Source: Verrucomicrobiota bacterium | GTDB taxonomy: Bacteria > Verrucomicrobiota > Verrucomicrobiia > Chthoniobacterales > UBA10450 | Direction of reading: 5' to 3' | NCBI GenBank assembly: GCA_003217965.1 | Contig: QHNB01000106.1 | Coordinates: forward strand, 1-16,371 | DNA length: 16,371 nucleotides | Shown: piece after piece, positions 15,328 to 16,371 of the stretch | Layout of the letters: each line of letters begins with the position of its first letter | Numbering within the stretch: the stretch's first letter is position 1 | The notes under the pieces: model-generated | The model's database searches: none | What the model was told of the DNA's origin: nothing | The model's input: the letters and a program-made list of their open reading frames with translations, nothing else | Program-made: the position numbers and the translations under genes

Positions 15328-15810
15328 TCATCGCTTCTCCTCCATCACGAGAATTAGGGCACCAATTAATGCCGCCGTCAGCACAAGCCCGACGCACTGC
15401 AACGGCCAGACGTAATCGAGCATCAACACTTGGCCAATTCGCCTGACCGTGAGCGGTTCGATTGGTGCCGCAATGATGGAAATCGCCGGCGTCTGGTAAA
15501 TCGCCCAGATCAGCCCACCAAAGATGGCGAGGGCAGCGACGATACCAGCCCAGTTGAACCGTTCCGATGTGACCGCATCCCGCCGCGTCAGCAGAATCGT
15601 GAACACGATCAACACCGCGACGGCGCCGACGTAAATAAACACCTGCACGAGTCCGACAAACTCAGCCCCGAGCAGGAAATAGAAGGCGGCGACGCCGACA
15701 AATGCCACGGCCAAACTGAGGGCGGCATGAATGAGCTTGGAAAGGGAGGCGGCTGCAATCGCGGCGGCGAGAGTCAGAATGGCGATGAATGCGAAGGCAG
15801 CGCTGCTCAT
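15328..15810 (-). CDS. nuoJ: NADH-quinone oxidoreductase subunit J
   Basis: A 160-residue protein with five membrane helices. The ATG at 15810 overlaps the nuoH stop (ATGA); a longer open frame reaching 16089 only shadows nuoH. Family marks are LIHAALSLAVAFVGVAAFYF (27-46), GAEFVGLVQVFIYVGAVAVL (48-67) with the pi-bulge type helix 3, and LLTRRD (73-78). It ends LILVMEEKR. NuoJ connects the quinone-binding subunit to NuoK and couples quinone chemistry to the pumps. In most bacteria nuoI would precede it; here nuoH does so directly. A 101-base gap with a palindromic element follows before nuoK. Confidence 0.95.
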   Translation of the reverse strand: MSSAAFAFIAILTLAAAIAAASLSKLIHAALSLAVAFVGVAAFYFLLGAEFVGLVQVFIYVGAVAVLIVFTILLTRRDAVTSERFNWAGIVAALAIFGGLIWAIYQTPAISIIAAPIEPLTVRRIGQVLMLDYVWPLQCVGLVLTAALIGALILVMEEKR

Positions 15811-16371
15811 TCGGCAAAACGATAGGTGCGAGGAGCGAATCTTTTGCGCGTATCGAGCAGGCGAGAGAGTGCGAGATAGACAACCGCGATCACTGCCAGA
15901 GACCAAACCCATCCTGCCATCCCCCGCCCCTCGTAATGCCACACCGCGGCCGAAAGAATGCAGGTAAAAGCCATCGGCAGCATGAACTTCCAGGCGAAGT
16001 TCATAATCTGATCCACCCGCGTGCGCGGTAGCGTTCCGCGAACCCAGATATAAACCAACAGGAGCGAGGCCAGTTTGGCGAAAAACCAAAGGTATGATGG
16101 AATAAACTGGAGTGCGGCAATGGGCGCACGCCAGCCGCCGAGGAACAAGCTCACAGCCAGACCGCTGATGGCGAACATTCCAAAATATTCCGCCATGAAA
16201 AATGTCGCGTACTTGAAGCCGGAATATTCGGTCATGTGACCGGCCACGATTTCCGACTCCCCTTCGGGAACATCAAAAGGCGTCCGATTCGATTCGACCA
16301 GGCCGGAAACGAAAAACAAAATGAATGCGGCTAAACCCCACGGCGTCATGACGAACCAATGCGGAACGATT
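15807..16371 (-). CDS. nuoH: NADH-quinone oxidoreductase subunit H, C-terminal part (cut by the window edge)
   Basis: The last 187 residues are visible; the frame is open to the window end (IVPHWFVMTPWGLAAF). The family signature ESNRTPFDVPEGESE followed by IVAGHMTEYSGFKYA lies near the window end and forms the acidic loop close to the quinone-site entry. Further marks are FFMAEYFGMF, VYIWVRGTLPRTRVDQIMNF and WKFMLPMAF. NuoH anchors the peripheral arm and builds the quinone cavity. The stop codon overlaps the nuoJ start by 4 bases. The operon promoter and the peripheral-arm genes must lie beyond the right edge. Confidence 0.95.
   Translation of the reverse strand, partial: IVPHWFVMTPWGLAAFILFFVSGLVESNRTPFDVPEGESEIVAGHMTEYSGFKYATFFMAEYFGMFAISGLAVSLFLGGWRAPIAALQFIPSYLWFFAKLASLLLVYIWVRGTLPRTRVDQIMNFAWKFMLPMAFTCILSAAVWHYEGRGMAGWVWSLAVIAVVYLALSRLLDTRKRFAPRTYRFAE

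Noticed and set aside
15811..16089. N-terminal extension of nuoJ to 253 residues
   Set aside because: The extension lies inside nuoH in another frame; the ATGA overlap at 15807-15810 and the family length give the start at 15810.

Overview
The window is a G+C-rich bacterial chromosomal segment. I read it as Verrucomicrobiota, probably a soil lineage near Chthoniobacterales / 'Candidatus Udaeobacter'. That is an inference from the gene mix (duplicated nuoM, a chromosomal ORF6N protein, a stand-alone FecR-domain secreted protein, a CHASE2 kinase, DUF885 and DUF1579 secreted proteins) and from many short palindromic intergenic repeats. No rRNA, tRNA, CRISPR array, transposase or integrase was found.

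Left part (1-7577), a loose set of genes. On the minus strand are a secreted DUF4440-DUF885 protein (71-1765), a small unrecognised protein (2041-2394) and a CHASE2 sensor histidine kinase (2530-4545). Diverging from the kinase on the plus strand is a secreted FecR-domain protein (4720-5823). Back on the minus strand follow a 64-residue membrane fragment (5831-6025), a DUF1579 protein whose C-terminus is garbled by an apparent internal deletion (6071-6736), and a SMUG1-like uracil-DNA glycosylase that has lost its HPSP motif and reads through into the DUF1579 gene (6456-7577).

Right part (7837-16371), one long minus-strand operon for the membrane arm of respiratory complex I. In transcription order it is nuoH (cut by the window edge), nuoJ, nuoK, nuoL, nuoM1, a frameshifted ORF6N gene, nuoM2, nuoN. 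The genes overlap by 4-13 bases or lie very close, except at two gaps that hold related palindromic elements. Together they encode the quinone-site subunit (H), the small membrane subunits (J, K) and four antiporter-like pump subunits (L, M, M, N) instead of three. NuoL carries about 27 extra residues in its lateral-helix region, which fits the described four-pump complex I. nuoI is missing from its usual place between nuoH and nuoJ.

The most notable signals concern this complex. NuoM1 lacks about 40 residues that should contain a transmembrane helix. NuoM2 lacks the usual central lysine and contains a palindromic repeat-derived insertion. An ORF6N gene is embedded in the operon with translational-coupling spacing. 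Several genes in the window show small deletions or frameshifts, which could be genome erosion or assembly error; read mapping would tell these apart.
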